DNA of 64,000 nucleotides, from assembly GCA_963777565.1 (NCBI GenBank), contig CAVZQZ010000006.1, forward strand, positions 310,001-374,000, read 5' to 3'. Below the pieces are notes generated by a model. It worked only from the letters and a program-made list of their open reading frames with translations. It was not told where the DNA came from and searched no databases. Made by a program: the position numbers and the translations under genes. Each line of letters begins with the position of its first letter. Positions within the stretch are counted from its first letter, which is position 1. The stretch comes from CALMEC01 sp963777565. Its GTDB lineage: Bacteria; Actinomycetota; Thermoleophilia; Miltoncostaeales; Miltoncostaeaceae. Below, in pieces: positions 25,881-35,001 of this stretch.

Positions 25881-26284
25881 CTATCCGAGCGGCACCTGGA
25901 GCCAGCTGAGCCAATCGCCGTGGTGCCAGGCCTCGACAATCCGACCGTCGTCGAATCGCGCCACGATGGTGCCGCTCGCCGCGCTTCGCCTGCCCGTCGG
26001 CGCGACCGGGACCACCGGTGGCTCGCCGGAGAACGTCGCCTCGCAATGCCAGCGCCAGACGACCCGCTCTCCCTCCGTGATCGTCTCGTCCAGCGTCACC
26101 TGAAAGTCGGGGAAGGCCGCTCGAACCCCGTGATGAACTGCCCGAGGCCGTCGCGGTCGAAGTCACCGACCGGAGGCATGTGGTACTTGACGTCCGCCGC
26201 GACGAAATCGGTTAGGGCGCTGAAGTCACCGTCTGTCCAGGCTGCGGCGATCCCATCGAAGACCGCGCCCGTGTCAACACCCAT
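25881..26284 (-). CDS. SnoaL-like/nuclear transport factor 2 fold protein (frameshifted)
   Basis: The 5' frame reads MGVDTGAVFDGIAAAWTDGD, FSALTDFVAADVKYHMPPVG and LGQFITGFE; after a slip near 26110-26120 the other frame continues FPDFQVTLDETITEGERVVW, RWHCEATFSGEPPVVP and GRIVEAWHHGDWLSWLQ. Together they form one SnoaL-like (cone-shaped alpha+beta) domain of about 134 residues, often a small-molecule cyclase or isomerase. The 404-base length confirms a single indel. Confidence 0.75.
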
Positions 26285-26469
26285 TTCTCGCTCCTCCCCA
26301 CTCGATGTGCGTCTTGTTGACGTGAGCACGCGAGCGGCAGACACCGTTCCAGTGCCTTCGTCGGAGTGAACCTACGACGCCTCCTGAGGGCCGCAACAAG
26401 GTTCTCGGCGAGTGAGACACCCCGGCCGCGGGGCGCCCGATGCGAGTTCGCGAGGATGACGCGCGCTCG

Positions 26470-26500
26470 TTCACCTCCGGTGCGAGGCACCGGAGGTGAA
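26470..26500 (-). terminator. Terminator after secreted-protein gene
   Basis: Perfect 14-bp stem TTCACCTCCGGTGC / GCACCGGAGGTGAA with a 3-base loop, 26 bases beyond the stop of the minus-strand gene at 26527. Confidence 0.7.
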
Positions 26501-26526
26501 CAGATCCGATCGCGCGTGACTGCGTG

Positions 26527-27534
26527 TTAGTGCGGCGAACGGTGGTGATGACGGTCCCCACGGTGGAACCAGTCATGACCACCGTCGCTGGCGTGCTTCT
26601 TGACGTACTTGATACAGGTGCCCTGGTTCTTGAAGGGCGATCCGTCTTCCCGCGTGCGGACTTTCCATCCGTCGCGCTTGCAGTCCGCCTTGCTCAGCGG
26701 CGGGTTGCTGGAGCTCAGCCGGACCTTGTCGATCAGGTACCCCTGGCCGACGTTGAGGGGATTCTGGCTTCCTCGGCTCAGGAAGATCAGCTTGCTCGTC
26801 GGGAAGAGTTTGTTCCCGTTGCCGCTCTGCTCCGGATCGAACCGGTAGTAGTCCTCCCAGGTGGTCCCCTTGGTCCTCAGCTTTCCGTCGATGTAGATCT
26901 TGACGACGTCGTTCGCGGGGCCCTCCTTGAAGTCGATCGAGAACTTGATCTTGTGTGCCTCCTTGCGCTTGAGGACTGCGATCTTCTTCTCGTTGAAGGT
27001 CGACGTTGTGCCAAGCGGCCCGGCGTTCGTGACATCGTCGAAGAAGACGTGCACGCCACCCGGCTTGTCGTCGAAGCGCAGGTAGCTCATGCGCGAGCCG
27101 TTCCCGTCGTCGGGGCTCACCGACAGGTGAAGACCCACCTGTTCCGTGGGCTTGGTGGTGCCGATCTTGAAGCTGGCTTCGAAGTGGGACTGCTGCCCGA
27201 CTCCCTCGCCGGCCGGTTGCGTGAGTCCGGGCGAGATCGTCTGATCGCCGAAGCTGCCGCTGGACACCGCGTCGGAGATGCGCAGCGCCTGCGTCCCGAA
27301 GTGGTAGCGGGACGCCCACGGGAACGTCGCGATCAACGCGACTTCGGAATCGTACGGTCCTGTCTTCGACCAACCGTCTTGGCTGTTGATGTTGCCGAGG
27401 GTGTAGGCGGGCGGCTCGAAGTTGATCGGCCCGAGCGAATCGGCCGATGCCACTGCGCCCGCACCGAGGACGATGCCGCCCGCGAGCACGGCAACGCCCC
27501 AGCGCCGGGGCAGCCGGGATCTGATGCGTTTCAT
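26527..27534 (-). CDS. Secreted protein with lectin-like body and KNQGxC tail motif
   Basis: 335 residues starting MKRIRSRLPRRWGVAVLAGG, a signal peptide ending near ASADS. The body (about 40-270) has NINSQDGWSKTGPYDSEVAL, SHFEASFKIGTTKP, MSYLRFDDKPGGVHVFFDDV and VKIYIDGKLRTKGTTWEDYY, resembling a concanavalin-like jelly roll. Near the end, CKRDGWKVRTREDGSPFKNQ then GTCIKYVKKH is the short Cys-Cys motif common at the C-termini of actinobacterial exported proteins, followed by a His-rich tail (HDWFHRGDRHHHRSPH). The frame runs on upstream to 27999 but only the signal peptide start makes sense. Confidence 0.75.
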   Translation of the reverse strand: MKRIRSRLPRRWGVAVLAGGIVLGAGAVASADSLGPINFEPPAYTLGNINSQDGWSKTGPYDSEVALIATFPWASRYHFGTQALRISDAVSSGSFGDQTISPGLTQPAGEGVGQQSHFEASFKIGTTKPTEQVGLHLSVSPDDGNGSRMSYLRFDDKPGGVHVFFDDVTNAGPLGTTSTFNEKKIAVLKRKEAHKIKFSIDFKEGPANDVVKIYIDGKLRTKGTTWEDYYRFDPEQSGNGNKLFPTSKLIFLSRGSQNPLNVGQGYLIDKVRLSSSNPPLSKADCKRDGWKVRTREDGSPFKNQGTCIKYVKKHASDGGHDWFHRGDRHHHRSPH

Positions 27535-27832
27535 TGGTCCTCCAGAGTTAGGGCAATTCCAACGTTCGCCGACGCTACAGAGATGCCCTGCGGCGCGTGA
27601 CGATCGTTTACATCGCGATAACAACCGAATCGGACTCCCAATTCCGCGTTGGCCGATGCCGGATGCGAACGTCCGCGACATCTGTACAACGGCGTGATCC
27701 GCGCCTGGCTCTTGCACGACCGCGCGGGCTTCACCGGGCACTGCGAGTTTCAGGTTCTCCGCGACGGGCCCCATCGGGGCCGGGGGAGCACTTGAGCGTC
27801 GCCTCGGGGCGCCGGCTGCTTTGATACCGCCC

Positions 27833-28192
27833 GTGGACGAGGCACAGAAGCGCGGGCTCGATGTCGAGCGCACCAGGCTCGCGAACGAGCGGACCTTCCT
27901 CGCGTGGTGGCGGACGGGGCTCGCGGGCGTGGCCGCCGGCTTCGCGCTTGGGCGGCTGCTTCCCAGCACGATCGAGGGCGCGACCAGTTGGCCGTACATC
28001 GTGCTCGGCGTGATGCTCGCCGGCGCCGGCGTCGCCGCGACGGTCTACGGGACGGTGCGCTTCCGGATGGTCGAACAATCCATCTCGCGCGGCGAGGGCT
28101 TTCCGTCGTCGGGCTCGGCGATGCTCGTGCTCGCCGTGGCCGGCATCGTCGCCGGCGTGTTCGCCGTCGTGTTCGTCGCGTTCTCGGTGTAG
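27833..28192 (+). CDS. DUF202 (YidH-like) membrane protein
   Basis: About 119 residues. KRGLDVERTRLANERTFLAWWRTGLAG is the DUF202 signature, followed by three transmembrane helices (about residues 30-48, 57-77 and 97-118). Function is unknown; homologues occur across bacteria and in yeast vacuolar transporter subunits. GTG 27833 lies 5 bases after TGATAC (27822-27827), so a leaderless start is likely; a TTG at 27821 is the alternative. Confidence 0.85.
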   Translation: MDEAQKRGLDVERTRLANERTFLAWWRTGLAGVAAGFALGRLLPSTIEGATSWPYIVLGVMLAGAGVAATVYGTVRFRMVEQSISRGEGFPSSGSAMLVLAVAGIVAGVFAVVFVAFSV

Positions 28193-28268
28193 ATGTCCCC
28201 CGGACAAGCTGCGTGCCCGCCGCGTCTGCCTCCTGTGCGAGCGCCGTCCGCGTTGGAGCATCCTCCCG

Positions 28269-30263
28269 TCAGGTCGGGCTGAGCGGGACCGTGCCGTCGC
28301 CCTGCAGGTGGTTCCGCCAGCCGGCGAGCAACCGATGGAGCGCGGCGGCCCCCACCACCGGCTCGTCCGGCTCGGGAAGCGAGGTGGGAAAGAGCACGAA
28401 GGGCCGGGTCTGTGGTCCGCCCAGTCCGCCGTGGAAGGAGATGAGCTCCTCGAACGCGCAGCCCTCGTCCAGGTCGGGGTCGAAGAAGCTCCCGACCATG
28501 ATGTCCGCGACGTGCGCGAAGCCGTCGGTCCGCAGCAGGTGTCCCGGCGCGTTGGCGGAGAAGTTCGCAAGCGGGTCCTCGCCGTTGATGCGGCCGGTGG
28601 CGAGTTCGTGGTCACCCCGTGCACCCAGGACGACCGGGCCGCGCTGGGACGATCGGACGAGTATCCATCCGACATCCGGGTGCTCGCGGAGCGCCGTCAG
28701 CAGCTGCGGGTGGCGCTCCGCGATCTCCTCCATGGTGAACCGCCGCTTCTCCTCCATGAGGTAGACGAGCCCCAGGTTCCCCGACGCCAGCACCACCACC
28801 TGCCGGTCCGAGACGTCGTTCTTGGCGCGCTTGGCCTTGCGTCCCGTCGCCTCGTTGAGCGCCAGGCCGACCATCGCGTTCTGCTCGTCGCCTCCCGCGC
28901 CGCCGGTGACGCTGCCCGTGTCGAGCGACCGTTCAACGAGGTCTTCCAGGCCGTAGGCGTTGCGTTGCTTGAAGGTCGCGCCCTGGGTCTGGCCGTGGTC
29001 GGACAGCACGACGATCTCGTAGGGGCGCGGCGCATAGCGGCGGGCACGATCGATGCGCGCGAAATGCTGGTCGACCTTCCGCAGGGCCTCGAGGGTGTCC
29101 GGGCGCTGGAGGCCGGAGTGGTGGGCTACCTCGTCGTAGCTCGCGAACGTCGCGTACACCGCCGGACGGCCCCGCATCATGTCCTGCAGGACCCCGTACA
29201 CGATCAGATCTCGCACGAACACGCACATCGCGGCACGCAGGAACGGATAGCTGCCCCCGCGGTGACCGCGCGGTTGGACGTCTCGCCGCTTCGCTCGGGA
29301 TGCGGCGACCACCTCGAGGACGATCTCCCAGACGATGAGCACCACCACGCGCGAGACGTTGAACCCGTTGGCGAAGAACGCGCGGTAGCCGGGGTTCGCC
29401 TTCTTCTCCGCCTCCATCCGGCTGACGGTCAGGATCGACTCGTCGGCCTCGCCGGAGAGCAGGTTGCCGCGGCTCGTGCCGCCGTTCACGAGGAGCCCGA
29501 TGCCTGAGGCGTGGCGCCGCTCGATCTCGGCGCAGTCGCCCGGCGCCGAGCAGGTCATCAGCGTGCCCGTCGCCTTCTCGACCCAGCGGAAGGCGGGAAT
29601 GTCCTCGTTCGAGCCGAGAAGGATGCCCGCCTGACTCGCCCCGGTCTGGGAGGACAGGTCCGTCTCCCACTCCATCAGCCGGTGGCTGCCCTGCCGCGCC
29701 CACGCCGCCATGGCCGGCACGCTGCCGTCGCGCATCGCGCTCCGCAGCACCGGCAGCCCGAGTCCGTCGATCTCGAGAAAGATGATCCCAGGCGTGTCGG
29801 TCTGCGCCTCGATGCCCTGCCGCCGTGCGATCCGCTGCGTGACGCGCAGGGTGTAGGTGTCGTCGTCGTCCGTGCCGAGGATGGTGTCGAGGGCGACCGT
29901 CGCGGCGGCGGCGATCAGCGCGGCCAGCAGCGCCCACCCGAAGGAATCCACCTGGATTGCGCGGTCATCGACGCCTGACGCGATGAGGAGCGCTGCCGCA
30001 TCGGCGAAGAGCACCAAGACGAAGCCCAGCAGGGCAGTGAACGGCAGCCGCAGCGCCGCGACGACCGGCGGGACGACGGCGTTCACCACGGCCACGATGG
30101 CCGCGGTCAACAGGCCCCCCCAGAAACTCGGGATCGCGACGTGGGGAACGACCCACGCCGCGAACAGCAGCGCCAGGGCCGATACGAGCCACGAGACGAC
30201 GACTCGGACGGGTCGTATCTTCGGCGCCTCGGGGCGCCAGCGAAGGGGGTCGGGCGCCGCCAT
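28269..30263 (-). CDS. Holin-like membrane domain fused to a type I phosphodiesterase
   Basis: 664 residues. The first about 140 hold four membrane spans (VVVSWLVSALALLFAAWVVP, FWGGLLTAAIVAVVNAVVPP, ALLGFVLVLFADAAALLIAS, WALLAALIAAAATVALDTIL) of the phage-holin 4/Mycobacterium-type family. The rest is an alkaline-phosphatase-superfamily domain: GIIFLEIDGLGLPVLRSAM (metal Asp), SSQTGASQAGILLGSN (Thr nucleophile region), ATFASYDEVAHHSGLQRP and EIVVLSDHGQTQGATF (metal DH). It probably cleaves a phosphodiester or phosphomonoester at the membrane surface. ATG 30263 lies 8 bases after TATGAT, implying a leaderless mRNA. Confidence 0.85.
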   Translation of the reverse strand: MAAPDPLRWRPEAPKIRPVRVVVSWLVSALALLFAAWVVPHVAIPSFWGGLLTAAIVAVVNAVVPPVVAALRLPFTALLGFVLVLFADAAALLIASGVDDRAIQVDSFGWALLAALIAAAATVALDTILGTDDDDTYTLRVTQRIARRQGIEAQTDTPGIIFLEIDGLGLPVLRSAMRDGSVPAMAAWARQGSHRLMEWETDLSSQTGASQAGILLGSNEDIPAFRWVEKATGTLMTCSAPGDCAEIERRHASGIGLLVNGGTSRGNLLSGEADESILTVSRMEAEKKANPGYRAFFANGFNVSRVVVLIVWEIVLEVVAASRAKRRDVQPRGHRGGSYPFLRAAMCVFVRDLIVYGVLQDMMRGRPAVYATFASYDEVAHHSGLQRPDTLEALRKVDQHFARIDRARRYAPRPYEIVVLSDHGQTQGATFKQRNAYGLEDLVERSLDTGSVTGGAGGDEQNAMVGLALNEATGRKAKRAKNDVSDRQVVVLASGNLGLVYLMEEKRRFTMEEIAERHPQLLTALREHPDVGWILVRSSQRGPVVLGARGDHELATGRINGEDPLANFSANAPGHLLRTDGFAHVADIMVGSFFDPDLDEGCAFEELISFHGGLGGPQTRPFVLFPTSLPEPDEPVVGAAALHRLLAGWRNHLQGDGTVPLSPT

Positions 30264-30545
30264 GAGGCCAATCATATTGAGCGCGAAACGACGGCGATTG
30301 TGGCTCCGCTCGCCACTTGGGCCGAGACGCCTCGATCCCGTCGCGGCGAGGATGCATCGACGCGGGCGACGCCGAGCCGGCCGTTATGCTGCGGTCGCTT
30401 CCACCCTCTGGAGTCTGCGCCGACAGGAAGGGGCATGGGTCCATGCAAAGGCTGACCTTCTGCGCCCAGATGCCCCGGGCGGTAGTTCCTTGTTCACCCG
30501 TCCCGCCGGTGGCCTGGCGAGGCAGCGACCGGCACCCGTGATCCG

Positions 30546-31721
30546 TTGAAGTTCAGGCTCCGCCGTGCTGACTCCGAGGGCGCCGCTCCCACGCAGGAAG
30601 CGCCTCCCTTCCTCGACGCGAGGACGCTCGGGAGCGTCTTCGCGCCGCCGGGGTGGCTGCGCGACCTGGGCCTGCTCGCCTGGATCATCGTCGGCCTCCT
30701 CGTCGTGCTGGCCGGGGTGGTCGTTCTCCTGGGCCTCCTGTCAACGATCGTCATGCCGCTGCTCGCGGGGGGAATCGTCGCGGCCGTGGCCTCGCCCGTG
30801 GTGGCGAAGTTGCAGGCCCACCGAGTCCCGCGCGCGGCGGGGGCCGGGATCGTCCTTCTCTCCTTCGCGGCGCTCGCGGCCCTCATCTTCCTGCTCTGCG
30901 TCAACGGCATCGTCGCGAACAAGGGGCAGATCCAGGATCTGGCGTCGCAGGCGCTGGACACGATCCAGGGGTGGGCGAAGGACGCCGGCGTCGACGGGAC
31001 CGAGCAACCGACGCAGGACCTGGCCAATGCGGTCCAGGCGATGGGCGGGAAGCTGCTGAACGGGCTCGCCGGCGGGATCCAGGGCCTCACGTCGCTCGCG
31101 TTCTTCCTGTCGTTCACCTTCTTCAGCCTGTTCTTCCTCCTGAAGGACGGACCGACGATCAAGCGCTTCGTCGACGGGCACCTCGGGATCCCCCGTGCCG
31201 TCGCGGCGATCGTGACCGGCAACGTGCTGACCTCCCTCCGGAGGTACTTCTTCGGGGTCTCGATCGTCGCGGCGTTCAATGCGGTGGTCGTGGGCCTTAC
31301 CGCGCTGGCACTTGACGTGCCCCTCGCCGGGTCGATAGCGGTGGTCACCTTCGTGACCGCCTACATCCCGTTCATCGGAGCCTTCGTGTCCGGCACGTAC
31401 GCGGTCGTCCTGACGCTCGCCTCGCAGGGCAAGTCCGCCGCCCTCGTCATGCTGATCGCGGTCGTGCTGGCGAACGGGATGCTCCAGCAGGTCGTCCAGC
31501 CCATCGCGTTCGGCGCGACGCTGAGCCTCAACCCGCTCGCGGTGCTGATCGTCACCATCTCAGGTGGGGCGCTGTTGGGCATGGTCGGACTCATCCTGGC
31601 GGCGCCGCTCACCTCGGCTGTGGTGCATATCTCGAGCGATATCGCCCGAGCCCGGGCGGCCGGTCAGGCAGAAGGCTCGTTCGACATGCCCGCCCCGGCG
31701 GCGGAGGCGAGCCCGCCGTAG
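30546..31721 (+). CDS. AI-2E family transporter (TqsA/PerM-like permease)
   Basis: 391 residues with about eight membrane spans in the AI-2E pattern: LLAWIIVGLLVVLAGVVVLL near 40-65, then TSLAFFLSFTFFSLFFLLKD, YFFGVSIVAAFNAVVVGLTA, SIAVVTFVTAYIPFIGAFVS and LQQVVQPIAFGATLSLNPLA, with GGALLGMVGLILAAPLTSAV near the end. Some family members export autoinducer-2 or act as Na+/H+ antiporters; actinobacterial substrates are unknown. TTG start at 30546. Gly/Pro-Ala tail is unstructured. Confidence 0.88.
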   Translation: MKFRLRRADSEGAAPTQEAPPFLDARTLGSVFAPPGWLRDLGLLAWIIVGLLVVLAGVVVLLGLLSTIVMPLLAGGIVAAVASPVVAKLQAHRVPRAAGAGIVLLSFAALAALIFLLCVNGIVANKGQIQDLASQALDTIQGWAKDAGVDGTEQPTQDLANAVQAMGGKLLNGLAGGIQGLTSLAFFLSFTFFSLFFLLKDGPTIKRFVDGHLGIPRAVAAIVTGNVLTSLRRYFFGVSIVAAFNAVVVGLTALALDVPLAGSIAVVTFVTAYIPFIGAFVSGTYAVVLTLASQGKSAALVMLIAVVLANGMLQQVVQPIAFGATLSLNPLAVLIVTISGGALLGMVGLILAAPLTSAVVHISSDIARARAAGQAEGSFDMPAPAAEASPP

Positions 31722-31724
31722 TTC

Positions 31725-33867
31725 CTACAGCAGCTCGGCGATGGCAGCGGCGGCCCGTGCGGCCCCGTCGCTCTCGACATCCCGGTAGGCGACATCCCCC
31801 CGCCCGATCTCTTCCGCGATCGCCTCGGCGATCTGCTCCGGGCCGTCCACGGCGAAGTCCATGCGCCGCCCCGCCCCGTAGCGGCACAGGCGGTGATGGA
31901 CGTGGAAGCACTGCTCGAAGTGGTGGCGCAGGGGGAAGTAGAGGAACGGCCGCTTGGCCGCCGTCAGCTCCATCGCGGTCGTCAGACCGCCCTGGACCAC
32001 GGCGAGGTCGCAGGCGGCGAGGTGGCGGTAGAGATCGTGCACGTACGCGTGCACCTCGAGCCCGTCCTCGCGCGGCACGGACGCCGGGTCGATGCGCGGG
32101 CCGGCGACCACGATCATTCGCAGCGCCGGCACCCGTCGCTTGGCCTCCGGGTAGGCCGCCGCGACACGCCGCAGCAGGTGCTCGCCGACGCCCGAGCCGC
32201 CGACCGTCACCACGCACACCCGCTCCTCGTCGCCGAAGCCGAGCTCGGCGCGCAGGGCCTCGCGGTCGGCGTGCTCGGCCGGGTCGAAGCCGGTGACGTA
32301 GCCGGCGAAGTCGAAGTGCTCCTCGGTCCAGTCACGGATCATCGGCAGGTCGGCGCCGAAGCGCGCGGGCACGATGTCATCCGGGTCGCCGACGAAGATC
32401 GCGCGGTCGCGGACGCGGCCGTGTCGTCCGATGTGCTCGATCATCTCGGCGTTGTAGTCGGCGGTGAGGACGGCCTCGCGCTCGCCGCCGTCGGGCATCG
32501 GCAGCCAGCCCACGAAGTCGGTCAGCCAGACGTACGCGGCCGACTTGAGCTCGGGGTTCTCGTGCAGGAAGTAGTCGAGCTCCCACGCCTCGTCTCCGAC
32601 CCACAGGTCGTACGCCTCATCGCTCACAAGATCGTGGAAGACCATGAAGTTCGCGACGAGGATCTCGTCCATCCGCCGCCACGCCTGGAAGCAGTGGAGG
32701 TCGTGCTCGGCGGACTCCGACTCGATGTGGTGCGACTCGACGGCCAGGTGGGCGCTGGCAGGGTGGATCCGCTCGCCCTCGGCCTCGAGCATCGTCGTGA
32801 CGGGGCTCTGGGCGAGCCAGTCGATCTCCAGGTCCGGGTGCAGCGTGCGCAACTCGCGGGCGATCGCCACGTCGCGGCGGGCGTGGCCCAGCCCGATCGG
32901 CGAGGAGATGAAGAGCGCCCGCTTGGGGCGTCGGCGTCCCCGTACCCAGCGAGCGGCGGGCGGCCGGGGCGCCGCGAACTCCCGCAGGAGGAGGTTGACC
33001 CTGACCGGGTCGCGCGCGTGCGGCATGTGGCCGGCGCCCTCGATCGTCACGAGCCGACCGCCCGTCACCTCGGCCAGGGCGGCACCCCGTGCCGGTGGCG
33101 AGATCGCGTCCTGGTCGCCGTGGATCACCAGCACGGGGCACTGGATGCGCGCATATGCCTCGCGAAACGCCTCCGGGCTGCCGTGGACGAGCGCCTGTCT
33201 CGTGTCCGCGAGCGTGTCGGGAGTGGTCTCGAGACCCCAGCCCACGCAGTCCTCGATCTGCTTCGTCGAGTGCGGCTCGGTGAAGCAGCGGCCGAAGAAG
33301 AACTCGAGGAAGCCACGGTAGTCACGGAGCCAGTAGTGGACGTTCTCCTTCGCCCAGCCGTCGTCGGTGTCGAGCGGCTCGGTGAAGGAGTGCACGGTGC
33401 GCTCGGCATGCGGGGAGGCGAGCCAGATCGAGGGGGAGATGAAGACGGCGCCGCTCACTCGGTCGGGGTGGCCGGCGGCGAGCAGGGAGCCCCACTGGGC
33501 GCCGGCGGAGAGGCCGACGACGATGGCTCGGTCGGTTGCAGTGGCATCCATCACGGCCAGGGCGTCGGCGGCGAACTGCGCCTGGGAGTACGCCTCGACG
33601 CCCGGTGGGCGATCGGACCGCCCGTTGCCGCGCCCGTCGAAGGTCACGATCCGCGGCATGGCGGGACAGGTACGGGATCTGCCCCTTCCAGTGGCGCGAG
33701 TGGACGATCGACCACGTCGGCAGTAGGAGGACGGTCGGCTCGCCTCGGCCGTAGACCTCGTAGAAGAGACGGACGCCGTCGCGCTCGACGAAGCCCTCCT
33801 GGTCCGGGTAGCGGGCGCGCGTCTGCTCACGCGCGCCCGCCTCCCGCAAGACCGTCGCCGCCGTCAC
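31725..33867 (-). CDS. Alpha/beta-hydrolase fused to a GT-B glycosyltransferase (one frameshift)
   Basis: About 714 residues if one indel near 33660 is repaired (2,143 bases is not a multiple of three). Residues 1-290: alpha/beta hydrolase with GEPTVLLLPTWSIVHSRHWK, oxyanion/nucleophile region IVVGLSAGAQWGS (G-x-S-x-G), acid VLVIHGDQDAISP and GAGHMPHA. Residues 305-700: GT-B domain beginning RALFISSPIGLGHARRDVAI, ending with GGSGVGEHLLRRV, LAACDLAVVQGGLTTAMELT and KRPFLYFPLRHHFEQ, the donor-binding half of MurG/UGT-like enzymes. The frame runs unbroken across the joint, so the fusion is real. GTG start overlaps the methyltransferase stop (GTGA). Confidence 0.85.
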
Positions 33868-34947
33868 GGACGCGCCTCGAAGATGAGGTTGAACGGCGTC
33901 TCCGCCGCACGCCGGAAGCGCGTGAAGCCCCCGGCGGTGACGACGTCGCGAATGCGCGCTTCACCGGCCTGCGCGCCGAGCGCCAGGCCGACCTCCTGGG
34001 AGAGCGAGGCGGGCGTGCAGAGGAGGGTCGAGGCCGCGTAGTAGATGCGGCCGACCGGGTTGAGGTTGTCCTCGACGCGGTCGTTGGCGAACGGCTCCAC
34101 GATGAGCCAGGTGCCGTCGCCGTCCAGCGATCCGAGCACGTGGCGAGCGGCGCCCACGGGGTCGCCCATGTCGTGGAGACAGTCGAACGTGGCCACGAGG
34201 TCGTAGCCGGTGCCCGGATAGCGCTGCGCCGAGGCGGTCTCGAATCGGACGCGGTCCGACAGACCGGCGGCCTCGCGCCCGCTCGCGGGCCCGTTCGATC
34301 GAGGCGCTGTGGTAGTCGAAGCCCACGAAGGTCGAGGCGGGGTACGCCTCGGCCATGAGGACCGTCGAGGCGCCGTGCCCGCAGCCGACGTCGGCCACGG
34401 TGCCGCCGGCGCGCAGCTTCGCCTCGACGTCGTCCAGCGCCGGGATCCACGAGGGCACGAGGTTGGCCGCGTAGCCGGGGCGGAAGAACCGCTCGCAGCC
34501 CTCGAAGACGCCGTCGCTGTGTTCGTGCCAGCCGACGCCCGCTCCGCTGCGGAACGCCTCTCGGATGCTCGGCTCGTCGCGGACGATGGCCGTCATGAGC
34601 TCGAACGCGCCGGGCAGGAAGTACGGGCTGCTCTCGTCTGCCAGTGCAACCGCGTGCTCGGGCGGTAGCGCATAGCGCTGCGTCCCGGCGTCGTAGGTGA
34701 CATAGCCGCCCGCCGCCTGGGCGTTCAACCACTCGCGGACGTAGCGCTCGCTCGTCCCGGTGCGCTCGGCCAGCTCGCCCTGGGTCAGCGGGCCCGCCCC
34801 GGCCATCGCCTTGTAGAGACCGAGGCGATCCCCGGTCACCACGAGCGCGGCGTTCAGCGTCGCGCCGAGCTCGCCGAGCACCTGGCCCACGAATGCGCCG
34901 ACCCGCTCCTCGTCGAGGGGAGTTGTGGTCTCGGTCGTCATGGTCAT
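33864..34947 (-). CDS. SAM-dependent methyltransferase, Rv2258c-like (one frameshift)
   Basis: About 361 residues after repair of one indel near 34265-34285. The N-terminal part is a winged-helix-like dimerisation domain (LGLYKAMAGAGPLTQGELAE, RTGTSERYVREWLNAQAAGG). The class I methyltransferase core follows: GGTVADVGCGHGASTVLMAE (motif I), FVGFDYHSASIERARERA, then, in the second frame, ATFDCLHDMGDPVGAARHVL and GTWLIVEPFANDRVEDNLNP. This architecture matches small-molecule methyltransferases such as Rv2258c. GGGAGG sits 6-7 bases before its ATG, and its stop overlaps the hydrolase-GT start, so the two enzymes are made together. Confidence 0.85.
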
Positions 34948-35001
34948 GCCTCCCTTCGTGTGTTGACCGGACGACCGTAGGACGAGCGCGCGTCCATCGC
35001 C

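Noticed and set aside
31893..34358. Plus-strand open frame of 821 codons
   Set aside because: Antisense to the hydrolase-glycosyltransferase and methyltransferase genes, which have clear domain motifs.
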